Position numbers and translations under genes: made by a program. The notes below the pieces were generated by a model. The model did not search any database. It saw only the letters and a program-made list of their open reading frames with translations, and was not told the DNA's origin. From NCBI GenBank assembly GCA_963576735.1, contig OY755179.1, positions 744,001-808,000 on the forward strand: a stretch of DNA of 64,000 nt, read 5' to 3'. Positions 44,441 to 55,200 of this stretch are shown piece after piece (within the stretch, counting starts at the first letter, position 1; every line of letters begins with the position of its first letter). This DNA comes from Bedellia somnulentella. Lineage: Eukaryota > Arthropoda > Insecta > Lepidoptera > Bedelliidae.

Positions 44441-44692
44441 GTATAGTGTCGGATTAGAATAGCACTACCCTGTTTCTATCGATGGGTGTGCGTAAGAGGC
44501 GACTTACGGTATTGGGGATATTAAGGTATTTTTGGGCGATGCGGTTGGAGACCCATCACCAAAATCCTTTATTTCACCATCTTTTCCCCACGCAAATTCC
44601 AAAAGTGGCTGAGAAATTTCTGATTCCTCAGCTCTGGCTACCCCTTTTAGGGATTTATAGCTGTGAGTATATGTATGTATGTATGTTATTGT
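44441..44692 (+). mobile_element. SINE-A, full length
   Basis: GCCGTATAGTGTCGGATTAG to GCTGTGAGTATATG(TATG)n. Confidence 0.9.
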
Positions 44693-44756
44693 TTCATCAT
44701 CATCACATCAATTACCATCACAAAATTTATAACCGAGGTTAAATACTTATGAGTAT

Positions 44757-44872
44757 CACCTTTGAAACTTTGTCACTTGTTCTTCAGAGTGCCCACTTTC
44801 TGTCTTAACAGTCACAGCAACAACGGCAGGTCGGTCACCACTCGATCAAAACACTATCACATAATACGTACA
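44757..44872 (-). mobile_element. Possible decayed SINE-B
   Basis: ACTTTGTCACTTGTTCTTCA and CAGAGTGCCCACTTTCTG loosely follow the reversed SINE-B middle. Confidence 0.35.
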
Positions 44873-44885
44873 ATTGTGGAGTGTG

Positions 44886-44982
44886 TCAAAAAGCCTCACT
44901 CAAGTTCAAAAAGTAGCTGAGAAATGCCTAATTCTGAAGCTCTGGCTACGTTATTTTGAGATTTATAGCCGTAAATATATGT
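44886..44982 (+). mobile_element. SINE-A 3' fragment
   Basis: AAAAAGTAGCTGAGAAATGC to TATAGCCGTAAATATATGTA. Its tail meets the tail of the next, minus-strand copy. Confidence 0.65.
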
Positions 44983-44985
44983 ACA

Positions 44986-45223
44986 TACATACATACATAC
45001 ATATACTCACGGCTATAAATCCCTAGAAGGGGTAGCCAGAGCTAAGGAATCAGAAATTCCCCAGCCACTTTAGGAAGTTGTGTGGGGAAAAGTTGGTAAA
45101 ATAAAGGTTGTTGGTGATGGGTCTCCAACCGCATCGCCCAAAAATCCATTAAAAGTCCCAATACCCTTACCCTATCAACGGGAAGAAAAGGGGTAATGCT
45201 ATTCTAAGCCAACACTACACAGC
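44986..45223 (-). mobile_element. SINE-A, full length
   Basis: (CATA)n tail to AGCCAACACTACACAGC. Confidence 0.9.
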
Positions 45224-45239
45224 TACACATATATTTTTA

Positions 45240-45302
45240 TACTTACGCTAATAGTTTCCATCGCGGTATGCTGAGACTATTGATCGCCACATTGGACTTG
45301 AT
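45240..45302 (-). mobile_element. RTE-like LINE tail scrap
   Basis: GAGACTATTGATCGCCACAT is the reversed DRTKWRSIVS region. Confidence 0.5.
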
Positions 45303-45324
45303 GTATTTTTATTATGTATTTTAG

Positions 45325-45576
45325 CCGTGTAGTGTCGGCTTAGAATAACACTACCCCATTTCTACCCGTGGGTGATCGTAAGAGGCGACTAAGAGTATTG
45401 GGGCTTTTTAAGTGATTTTTGGGCGATGTGGTTGGAGACCCGTCACCAAAAACGTTTATTATTAGCATCTTTTCCCCAATCAACTTCCAAAAGTGGCTGA
45501 GGAATTTATCATTCCAAAGCTCTGGCTACCCCGTTAAGGGATTTATAGCCGTGAGTGTATGTATGTATGTACGTAT
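45325..45576 (+). mobile_element. SINE-A, full length
   Basis: GCCGTGTAGTGTCGGCTTAG to AGCCGTGAGTGTATG(TATG)n. Variant with CTACCCGTGGGTGATCGTAA. Confidence 0.9.
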
Positions 45577-45676
45577 GATCTAAATGTGTCCTTCGTGGAT
45601 GTTTTCCATAAAAATTATCATTCAAGTTTACTATAGCTTTTATAATTCTTAAGGGATACCTCCGTTGCTAAAACAT

Positions 45677-46424
45677 CCGTGAAAGCTCAGTCAGGGTAGA
45701 ACACGGTTTATCGTGCCGACGAAGACGATTCAAATCCTAAGGCCGGGCCTGCATCAATTTGTCTTTTCTAAAGTTATATGTGTGGTTAATTTATCATAAC
45801 ATAACATATAACATAAACGTTCACGCCGAATATCCCCGAAGAGGTTGGCAGAGGTACTAATACTTCTGAACATCACGTGACTTTGTCACCTGGTGTTCAG
45901 AGTACCCACGTTTTGCATGGACAGTGTACTCACGTGATAGGGGGCAGGCCTATCGCCGTTTTGTACGAATACACTGTCACATGACTAAGTACAACTCAGC
46001 CATGTGGGTTTCCTCACGATGTTTTCCCTCACCGTTAACAACCATGATAAATTAACCACACATATGTCTTTAGAAAAGACAAATTGGTGTAGGCCCGACC
46101 CGGGATTTGAACACTAGTCGTTTGCACGATAACCGAGTGTTCTACCCACTGGGCTATCACGGTTGCTCATGGTTGTTGCTGGTTTATCATGGTTGTTAAC
46201 TTATCAAGGTGGGAAAACATCGTGAGAAAACCCACATGGCCCAGTTGTACTTTGTCATGTGACAGTGTACTGGCAAAACAGCGAAAGGATTGCCCCCTAT
46301 CACGTGCGTACACTGTCTAAGTAAAACAGAACACCAGGTGGTAATCCGGCAATGTCACGTGATGTTTAAAAGTATTAGTACATCTGCCAACTCCTTCGGA
46401 GATATTCAGCGTGAACGTTTGAGT
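45677..46424 (+). mobile_element. SINE-B interrupted by a younger SINE-B
   Basis: The old copy's head is 45677-45797 (CGTGAAAGCTCAGTCAGGGT...GGTTAATTTATCA). It resumes near 46166 (GGTTTATCATGGTTGTTAAC...) and ends GCGTGAACGTTTGAG. TTTATCA occurs on both sides of the inserted copy and may be the target duplication. Confidence 0.8.
45798..46165 (-). mobile_element. SINE-B, full length, nested in SINE-B
   Basis: (ATAAC)n tail to the head CACTGGGCTATCACGGTT. Much less diverged than its host copy. Confidence 0.95.
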
Positions 46425-46737
46425 TTGAAAATATATTTTGATAGGGTATTCAAAATGAAAATATTTGGTACAATTTATACTTTATTAATTAGAACACGTT
46501 GTAAAATTTAAGATAAATACTTTGATAATAATTAATAGTATCAATAGTCATACATAATACATAACGTAACTTTGTTGGTTGCGAAAACTATTTTCGTTAC
46601 CATCTTCGTAAAGCTGTTGCAATTATAGATATATCGTATGTACAAAATTATTTTATTAATTAGAAAAAAAAAATAAACTAATGGGAATTATCTTTCGACA
46701 AAATCCATGTAACTTTGGCAGTAGGGTATGCAATTAA

Positions 46738-48792
46738 TTACACTGGCCAACAAAAAAAAACTTTTTTTTTGGTGCGGTAAAAATTTGTTTAGATATTGTT
46801 TTTGAACGTGTCTCTGATGACAAACCTACAACTGCCATTTTTGTATCAGCTCTAATTTCATAACTACCCTCAATTTTAAAATTTCGTCACTTTGACTTCA
46901 ACAAAGTATCGCAATTCTTTTATTTTCATCAATTTCGTTGTTTTGGCATAATGGCAAGCTCATCAAGATGTTGTTTGACCAATCCTAATTCATTTTGTTA
47001 TATTTGTGGTGAATATACGTTTGAGGAAAACAGAAAACCCATAACAGAGTTCGTGAAAAATGCATATTTCGCATACTTCAACCTATCTATTGAGCATCAA
47101 GATAAGCCTTGGGTGCCCCATTTTGTGTGTAAAACATGCAGAGAACATTTGAGACAATGGACAAATTGCAAAAGAAGATGTATGAAATTTGGGATACCGA
47201 TGATTTGGAGGGAACAACAAAATCACTTCAACGACTGTTATTTCTGTTTGGTTAAGATTGTCGGCATAAATCGAAAGAATAGAAGTAAATGGACATATCC
47301 TGATATACCATCAGCGAAAAGACCTGTACCTCATTCCGAAAGTGTCCCTGTGCCTACGTACCACTCGCTGCCAGATATCGAAGTGGAACAATATAACGAA
47401 ATCCAAGCAAATCCCGAGATCGACAGTGATTATGGCGAGTTGAATCGAACCTCTCGTTTTTTTTCACAAGGTGAGCTTAATGATCTGATAAGGGATCTAG
47501 ATCTTTCAAAGGAGCGTGCTGAATTGTTGGCTTCTAGATTAAAAGAGAAGAATTTGCTTTCACCAAACACAAGAGTTACATTTTACCGTCAAAGAGAACG
47601 CGATTTGCTACCATATTTTTCTGAAGATAACAATCTTGTTTATTGCAATGATATTGGTGGTTTATTAACAAGAATGGGTTTACAAAAGTACGACTCAACT
47701 GAGTGGCGTCTTTTTATAGACAGTTCCAAAAGAAGTCTCAAATGTGTATTGCTTCATAATGGTAATAAACACGCTTGTGTTCCAATTGCTCATTCTACCC
47801 GAATGAAAGAAGAGTATGAAGCAATTGCACTGCTTTTAGAAAAGATTAAATATGATAACCACCAATGGTTTATATGCGTCGATCTCAAAATGGTTAATTT
47901 TCTGTTGGGACAGCAAGGTGGATATACAAAGTATCCATGTTTTATGTGTCTTTGGGATAGTAGAGATAAACCGAATCACTGGGTACGAAAAAATTGGCCG
48001 ATCAGAGAAAGCCTAGCTGTTGGAAAGCAAAATGTTATAAATACACCTTTAGTCCCCCGAGAAATGATCATTTTACCTCCTCTACACATAAAACTTGGTC
48101 TCATGAAACAATTTGTAAAAGCATTAGACAAATCGGGCTCATGCTTTCAATACATTACGAGGGCATTTCCAGCTTTAAGCACAGAAAAACTCAAGGCTGG
48201 AATATTTGACGGTCCTCAGATAAGACAGTTAATTAAAGATGATAACTTCGCAACATCTGTGAATGAAACGGAACTTGCTGCGTGGAACTCATTTGTGCAA
48301 GTGATCAAAAATTTCCTTGGTAATCATAAGGCAGAAGATTATGAAAGTATTGTAAACCAAATGCTTTCTTGCTTTCAAAAGTTGGGATGTAATATGAGCA
48401 TCAAGGTTCATTACCTACACAGCCATTTGGACTGCTTCCCGCATAACCTGGGTGACTTAAGTGAGGAACAAGGAGAGCGGTTTCATCAGGACATCAAAGT
48501 CATGGAGGATCGATACCAGGGTAGATGGGATACTCACATGATGGCTGATTACTGCTGGGCTCTTATGAGAGACAACCCAATGCATAAACATGAAAGAAAA
48601 TCTATTAAGAGGAGTTTTTTGTACACTGACTAATAAAAAATGTGTTTTTTCGTTGAAAAATTTTTTTTTTTAATATTTTCAAAACTAGAGCTGATACAGA
48701 AAAACTGATTACATATTTGAAATCAGTGAAGAAATTACTTTCATAATCAGGTCTTAAAACAACGGCACCAAAAATAGTGTTGGCCAGTGTTA
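46738..48792 (+). mobile_element. Complete DNA transposon, CMC/Chapaev-like, TTA duplication
   Basis: The 2049-bp element (46741-48789) has perfect 12-bp ends, CACTGGCCAACA and TGTTGGCCAGTG. TTA lies on both sides (46738-46740, 48790-48792). A second inverted pair lies further in: TGTATCAGCTCTA at 46842-46854 and its complement at 48686-48698. CACTG-type ends with 3-bp duplications are known for the CMC group (Chapaev-3, EnSpm), so I infer that placement. Intact ends, duplication and ORF suggest a recent insertion. Confidence 0.88.
46951..48633 (+). CDS. Transposase-like protein, 560 residues, intact
   Basis: Single-exon ORF filling the transposon. N-terminal third: cysteine pairs of a zinc-binding domain (C16/C19, C60/C63, C73/C77, C96/C99). 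Central to C-terminal part fits an RNase-H-like DDE core: D257 (FIDSSK), D311 (CVDLKMVNFLLG), then C330-x2-C333 with H343 and a cluster H487/H490/H492. A glutamate candidate lies in SEEQGERFHQ (E506 or E509). The end, RYQGRWDTHMMADYCW, is a hallmark I remember from a widespread arthropod family annotated as uncharacterised. The role is cut-and-paste transposition in the nucleus; residue assignment is inference. The start is the first ATG, 211 bases inside the left end; AATAAA overlaps the stop. It could be domesticated, but perfect ends argue for a live or recent transposon. Confidence 0.82.
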   Translation: MASSSRCCLTNPNSFCYICGEYTFEENRKPITEFVKNAYFAYFNLSIEHQDKPWVPHFVCKTCREHLRQWTNCKRRCMKFGIPMIWREQQNHFNDCYFCLVKIVGINRKNRSKWTYPDIPSAKRPVPHSESVPVPTYHSLPDIEVEQYNEIQANPEIDSDYGELNRTSRFFSQGELNDLIRDLDLSKERAELLASRLKEKNLLSPNTRVTFYRQRERDLLPYFSEDNNLVYCNDIGGLLTRMGLQKYDSTEWRLFIDSSKRSLKCVLLHNGNKHACVPIAHSTRMKEEYEAIALLLEKIKYDNHQWFICVDLKMVNFLLGQQGGYTKYPCFMCLWDSRDKPNHWVRKNWPIRESLAVGKQNVINTPLVPREMIILPPLHIKLGLMKQFVKALDKSGSCFQYITRAFPALSTEKLKAGIFDGPQIRQLIKDDNFATSVNETELAAWNSFVQVIKNFLGNHKAEDYESIVNQMLSCFQKLGCNMSIKVHYLHSHLDCFPHNLGDLSEEQGERFHQDIKVMEDRYQGRWDTHMMADYCWALMRDNPMHKHERKSIKRSFLYTD

Positions 48793-49544
48793 TTTTAATA
48801 AAATATACGACAGTCCATACAAACAGTCTTTACATCTTCAAAATGCAATAAAAAGGAATCCTGAAAACTAAACACATACAACAATGAAACAGCCTAGCAC
48901 TTTCATCATCAAAGAAACATTATAACTCGTAACGGCTATAATTCAATTTCTGTTTAACATTTCGAGCTAACAAATTAACTAACAAGGTTTCAATAAAAGC
49001 TTAATTTCACTAATACATTAAGACTAATTAATATACAATACCGATACAATTGTTAGATAGATGAACGTAAAATAACTAATTAGGCAGTCAACAATTCTAT
49101 TTTTCAGAGGGGTTTGTGAAATAAAATATGCATAGGAAGACCCCGGAAGACTATTCTTTTTACATTATATTTTTTATAAAGTCGTAGAAAATTACCTCCA
49201 AAATATCTACATTTCATATCAAACCGTACACAACTGTGATAAAACGTTTACAATAATGCTTTTCACGGACCACCGATAGCGATCACGAAACTGATTGTTA
49301 AAAAGTTTATGTAAAAATAGATATTAAAGCTGCTAGTTTCAAGACAGGGACTTGGCAATATACACTATATAGCAACAATAGTAGGTTAGTGCAAAAGCTT
49401 CGTTTACAATTTAATTACACTATTTTTATGTAGTTACTTAATGTTACTATGAATACATCTAGAGTACAAAAGCAGTCTCCAGGTTAAATTCGGTTACGTG
49501 TTTAATGATACGTCTCTTTAACTTTTTACAGTAATATAAAAAAC
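48793..49544 (-). other. Probable 3' UTR of the KIF26-like gene
   Basis: AT-rich non-coding DNA between the kinesin stop and the CMC-like transposon. No perfect AATAAA is seen on the minus strand; ATTAAA variants occur near 49501 and 48793. The true polyadenylation site may lie near the transposon edge. Confidence 0.4.
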
Positions 49545-52246
49545 TTAAAAATCACTTATTTCCGGATCGGTGTCAGCATTCTTACACGTAAATGGGTTTC
49601 TTAACCACGAACAAAATGATCTATCGTGGTGTTGTTTATATTTGGCTGCAGTGTGTTTCTTGGCATGTGCTCTTGCAACGGCTGCTCTTCTTGTTGGATA
49701 TGAGTCTAACGATGATGCGTCTGAATCTCTCGGTACAGAATCATAGCCCGATTCAGCTCGTCTTGAAGTAGCAGCTGGACTGTGTTTACCTGTTCGTGGA
49801 GTCGACTCATGGCCACTATCATAACCATCAGGCTTTGCACTTGCAGTAACCCTGGCTATTGTCTTATCAGGCTTATTAAATTTATCAGATCTTGGTTCAC
49901 TTGTTACAACTGTTGTTGGAGTTACTTCTAAATGTAATGTGGATTTAAGATCCCGAAACGTAGTGAGTGTCGCACCAAGAGATGTTTTATTTTCATCCCG
50001 TAAATTTGGATCTGATGCTCCATCAGGGTGTCTTAATGAAGCCAGACGTGCATCAGTTATTTCACTTGCTCTATATTTTTCAAAAGGTCCAAAACAGTCG
50101 TTATGTTGTCTCTCAACATCTTGGTATGCAGCACACTCACCTATGGCACTACCAGGCCGAGACATTGATCTTTTACAACTATCACATATCTTGTCACTAG
50201 GCCTGTAGGCAGGTTCACTATAAACAGAACCATCCCCATGGAATTCTTCAGTGTCCCTTACGTTGTTCATTGATAAAGACTGAAAGTTGGAAACTATTTT
50301 GGGATCGTTGACATTGTCTAATTGGTTTGCATAAAGTTCAGATAGACCTAACATTTCATCGATACGAGATCGTGAGGAGTGTAAACTACCAGGATTGAAA
50401 TCGAACATAAAATCTCCACTATAATTATTACTAATGAAGTCTATATTTCTTTGCATAAAAGAAGGATTACGGAGTTGTCGTTCTACTTCACTATATAAAG
50501 ATAATGTATCCGTAAAAGTTGAGGCAACAGTTAAGTTTTCTTGACTCAAAATTCTAAGTGGATGGTCATCTAAGTCTTCATGGTCAGATGGTAGATAATT
50601 TTCAGTTAACCTCATACAAAAAGCAATGTCTTCTTCTGTCACTTGAAGGCAACTATCTTGCATAGCTACTAGTTCAAGATGTTCATCAACTTCGACAATT
50701 TCCAAAATTTCATCATCTTCGTACTGAGTTAAGCCTTTACTCATACCATTTGAATCAATTCCTCGGCTAAGATTGGACATTAATTCATCATCCATCCTCA
50801 TTCTCTCCTTGTATTTACTATCCAAACTTTCCATTGATACTTCTCGGCTGCATAAAGGTTGCAATAAAGGCAATGCCGGTGGCATTTCTGCTAATTCTTC
50901 ACTGTCATCATCTTCATCATTTTCGGGTTTATTTACTAATTTAGATTGTTCAGATATATTTTTCGCACTTTCATTAACATCACACTTTGGAGGACCAACA
51001 TTTTCTTCCTCTTTCGCCATACCTTTCGAACCTGCTTTTAATCCTGTTCTTATAGTGGATTCTTCCACATGTCGTTTTACAGCTTCTCTTAGGACATGCT
51101 CTGATTTGGGGTTAGATTCAAAGTTTTCTTGATCTTTGGGATTGTTTTCTTTTGAGTTTCGATGGCTTGGTGAACTTTGTCGAGACTTATTTATCTGGCA
51201 TGTCTGATTTTCTACCCATTTTCTTATCATATTTTTCTTATGACTGTCCATATATCCATAACCCAAACTTTCGTTTCCATGCGCATTAAGCACGCCTACT
51301 TGCAAGGGAATAGATTGATTTTGCAAGGTATTAGGCTCTAAAGATGCTGGAATATTTTCTTGCATGGGACCATCTATCCAAGTTTCACGTTTTTTGCATT
51401 TGGGTTCTTTAATAATGTGTCTAGCTTCTACTAACTTGGATTTGGATATTCGTGGACCATCAATCCATTGTTCATCGCTTGTTGAATTACCGCATTGTTT
51501 AATTTTACTTTCTTCAGATGAAATCTTACTCAAAACCTTTTTGGATGGTGTAGATTTAAGACTTGCTGAATGTGCGGGAGACGTTTTAGGGCTATGAATT
51601 AAAGGTTGGTGTTGAGGAAATTTTATGGGTGAAGATTTTGGTGAATGATGTAATTTATGTACAGGGCTTCTTTCTTCAACAACACGTGAAAGTGTTGATT
51701 TATGTTTATGTTCAGCTGTAGTACCTCTTAGTGTCTTACTTAATATACATCTATTATCACCAGAATTTAGACTTGGAATGTATACCGGAGGATGTTCGCC
51801 ATCTGTAGCGTCGTCTATGGGACCAACATAAATAACAGTATCAGCTGATAAGTCACTGCTTGATGGATCAGGCTCACTACTGCTGGGCTTTGAAGCATCT
51901 TCACCAGAACTGCCTCCTGACCCAGCGTTATTGTTGGATGGGAATTTAATTTTTCTTCGTCTAAGCCGGTGTATTCGCGATGCTAATTGTAGAGTTGTCA
52001 ATGTATCGGAATAATTTTGTGTATTTGGTGATACATGAACTATCATAGCCGTGTGACAAGTGAGTGATCCTAGACATTCCTTGAGAACGTGAGTCAAATT
52101 ATGCTCGCGGTATGGTAAATGTCGTTGTCCATTAAAAATTGCCAGTAATATGTTTCCTAATCCCGAGAGTGGTATACCACTATTTGATTTCCCTCGCTCT
52201 GAATTTCCTAAATCAATAAGATGAAGGCGACTTCTTCCTCCAGCAA
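49545..52246 (-). CDS. Kif26: KIF26-like exon 5 (last seen): motor end and tail
   Basis: Acceptor TTTTGTTCACAG at 52258-52247, then frame 2 entry giving V(240)[14 protein letters not shown] single 2702-base exon encodes the last ~95 motor residues ([17 protein letters not shown], a conserved kinesin block, and [10 protein letters not shown]) and the whole Ser-, Glu- and Lys-rich tail. TWIDGP-like segments recur twice ([20 protein letters not shown]). The stop is at 49545-49547. Confidence 0.92.
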
Positions 52247-55200
52247 CTGTGAACAAAATATTTTGTTATTTTATTTCCTGTGTATACAAAACAAAATATT
52301 TGAGGGTAATTAATATGAAACGCGGGATTTTACATCCTTGTATAAAATATTTTATGAACTGATTGACTAACAAGAACACTACCTTTAATATTTTTTAAGT
52401 TGCAGTATATCTTAATCAGTAAGGTACCCTATTAAAATTGGAAACAAATTCTTTAATCAAATATATACTAACCAGCTCCTTTAGTGCCCACACTATACTG
52501 GTATACGTGCAAAGTGTAAAGTAGATGACTGTCTTTGCCCTCTTCCCTGGCACTTCGTGTAGCAAGAGCAGCATCTAAATAAAAGGCAGCTTTCTCAGCA
52601 CTGTGTACTCGCAGCTCCGACTGATTTTGTAAATGTGTTCCAAAAAGAGGGTCATCGCGTAAATATACTCCAGGCGATTGTTCAGAATCTGTAAAGACAG
52701 ACACATACCATATAATATTCATATTTTTTTTATAATTTTCAAAGAGACGTCTTGCACACTCAATTGTTATAATAAAAAAAAAAAAAATTGAAAACAACAA
52801 CCAAAAAATTATTTAAAAAATATATTCAAATATTTTACTACATTTTATTCTATACATATAAACATAGCCGTGTAGTGTCGGCTTAGAATAACACTACCCC
52901 ATTTCTACCCGTGGGTGATCGTAAGAGGCGACTAAGGGTATGGGGCTTCTTAAGTGATTTTTGGGCGATGTGGTTGGAGGCCCATCACCAAAAACATTTA
53001 TTAATTTCTCATTCCAAAGCTCTGGCTACCCCGTTTAGGGATTTATAGCCGTGAGTATATGTATGTATGTATGTATGTATTCTATACATTTTACTCTATT
53101 ATATTTTTGTCACTCTGTTTATTTTAATATTATTATTTTTTATTAATCTTCATCGTTAAGCTGTCATGTAACAGTGTATTTATACAAGGCGGTGATAGAT
53201 CAGCATCAATCATGCGAATGCGTTACTAAGCCAAAATTAGGATAGCAAAAATGGTGTCAAAGTGGTCTCTGTATTTGGTTATTAAAATCAATAGTTACCA
53301 TTGTGATATGGCGTCAGAAGATCTCTCATTTGATTGGTGTTTGTACATAGTTCCACTGCAGATACTCTTACAGAGAACCTCGTTCCACATTTATGTCTCT
53401 GTTCCGCTATGCCTCTGAACAACCAACTAATAGCACAAGGTATAGCTCCAAGATAGGATACAGAGTCCGGTCTCCCCAACATAGTGTAAGATTTCCCTGA
53501 AAATGAATAATTCATGATAATTTTTACTCAACTTTTCATTGTGAACTTAATGTAGCAATCTTTATGCGAGAACAAACTTCCCAGTGGTACGATAAAATAG
53601 CCCCGAACTACTTATTTATCAGGAAACTTTTCTCGGAAGTTCCACAAGTCCCAGTTGCACTACCTATATATTTGTCAAACTTTCAATTAAGGCAGTCCCA
53701 CAGCGCTGCCATTTATATGCAAATGTCTCCGAGCTGAAGTGGCGTACAAGTTTGAGAATAAATCCGCAACGACTTCATAATACCACTAGTTTTGTGACGA
53801 GAAACTCGAATGTTAGGCTTATGTTGAAGGTGGTAAGGTTGGTAATCGTTTACCTGAGCCTGCGTGTCCGAAGCAGAAGAGGCATCCGTCGGTGCCGTTG
53901 ACGACGGCATGGATTACATCAGTTAGCGCGCTCGAGCAGATCTCGGTCTGAAACAAGAAGATTATCTAAGTATTTTACCTGGAAGCAATGGACAGGTCAC
54001 GGGGCGATGCGGGTCGGACAATTATGATAGAGTTTAACTTAAATCCTTAACTAAAACGTGTGGAGATTCATCTGTTCTGTTCAGAGAAATATTTAATTGT
54101 AAAATTTTCTGTGAATTTTATATAACTGCAGTGTTTAAACACGAATGGTTAATGTAGTGAATTTATTATTTTACATTTCATTTGGTTTTGAATTTCAACT
54201 GATTATGACCTAGAAAATACGACTTAACATAACATGTATGTTTCTTAAAATACAATTTAGGTAAATATTATTTCAATAGCTTCATAACTTGAAACTAGCT
54301 TTAGGGATATAATATTTTTTAGAAACTACGTATTATTTATAATTAAAAACGTTACCATGTATGAGAAGATTGATGGATGTGAACGAAGTTAAAGAGGTTT
54401 GTCAGGATCATACAAGTTGGCGATCGATAGTCCCTGCCTACTCCATTGGAAACTAATGGCGTAAGTACATGTATGTTTTAAACAATAATCAAAACCTTTT
54501 ATTACCATTGAACTTTCTAACGTTCTACCAACCTACAAATAGTTTTCAACTCCGTCACAGTAAACAACGTACTTCACCTGCTTTAAAGGATTAGCAAGTA
54601 AAGCGCTTCTATTAAAATTTTCATTCAAAACAATTTCATTGTGACCCTAACGAATTCCGGGGTTGGTGCGTAATCTCGAGAGCACACCTTAAGTCCTTTT
54701 AATTATCTGAATGTGCCCCCCTCGCTCCCACAGAAAGAATACACCAAAGCTTAGGCCGGCTTTACATTGTAAACACAGAGAAAGTGGCAGATTTGCTTAA
54801 ATTATTTAAAGTATTAAGAGAATTTCATCTTGCGTCGGTAAACGCAATATCTTTTAATCTTATCTCAAAAGTTTAAAAGCATTTACTCTTGTGACTTTAA
54901 TTAACTTAGCTTTATACAGTTATGTGTAAATTCGCAATTAGAATCGTTTGAGGGATTCACTGATTATAGGTTTCTTTGGATATCACATATCGCAAGAACG
55001 CAATTGCATCGATTGAAACTTTTAACGTATATGCTCATACGATTAAGTAAACAAAATGTGATTTTTTTAGTGAATAAAATGTGATTTTTTTAGTGAATAA
55101 AATGTGATTTTTTTTAGTTAAAAAAATGTGATTTTTTAAGTGAAAAAAATGAGATTAAGTGAACAGTGAACAGTAGTTTGCTGGCCCGTGTTTATTTATT

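Noticed and set aside
47994..48209. 71-codon frame within the transposase gene
   Set aside because: Alternate-frame shadow of the 560-residue ORF.
49939..51597. Plus-strand frames of 77-119 codons within the kinesin region
   Set aside because: They are antisense shadows of the long KIF26-like last exon.
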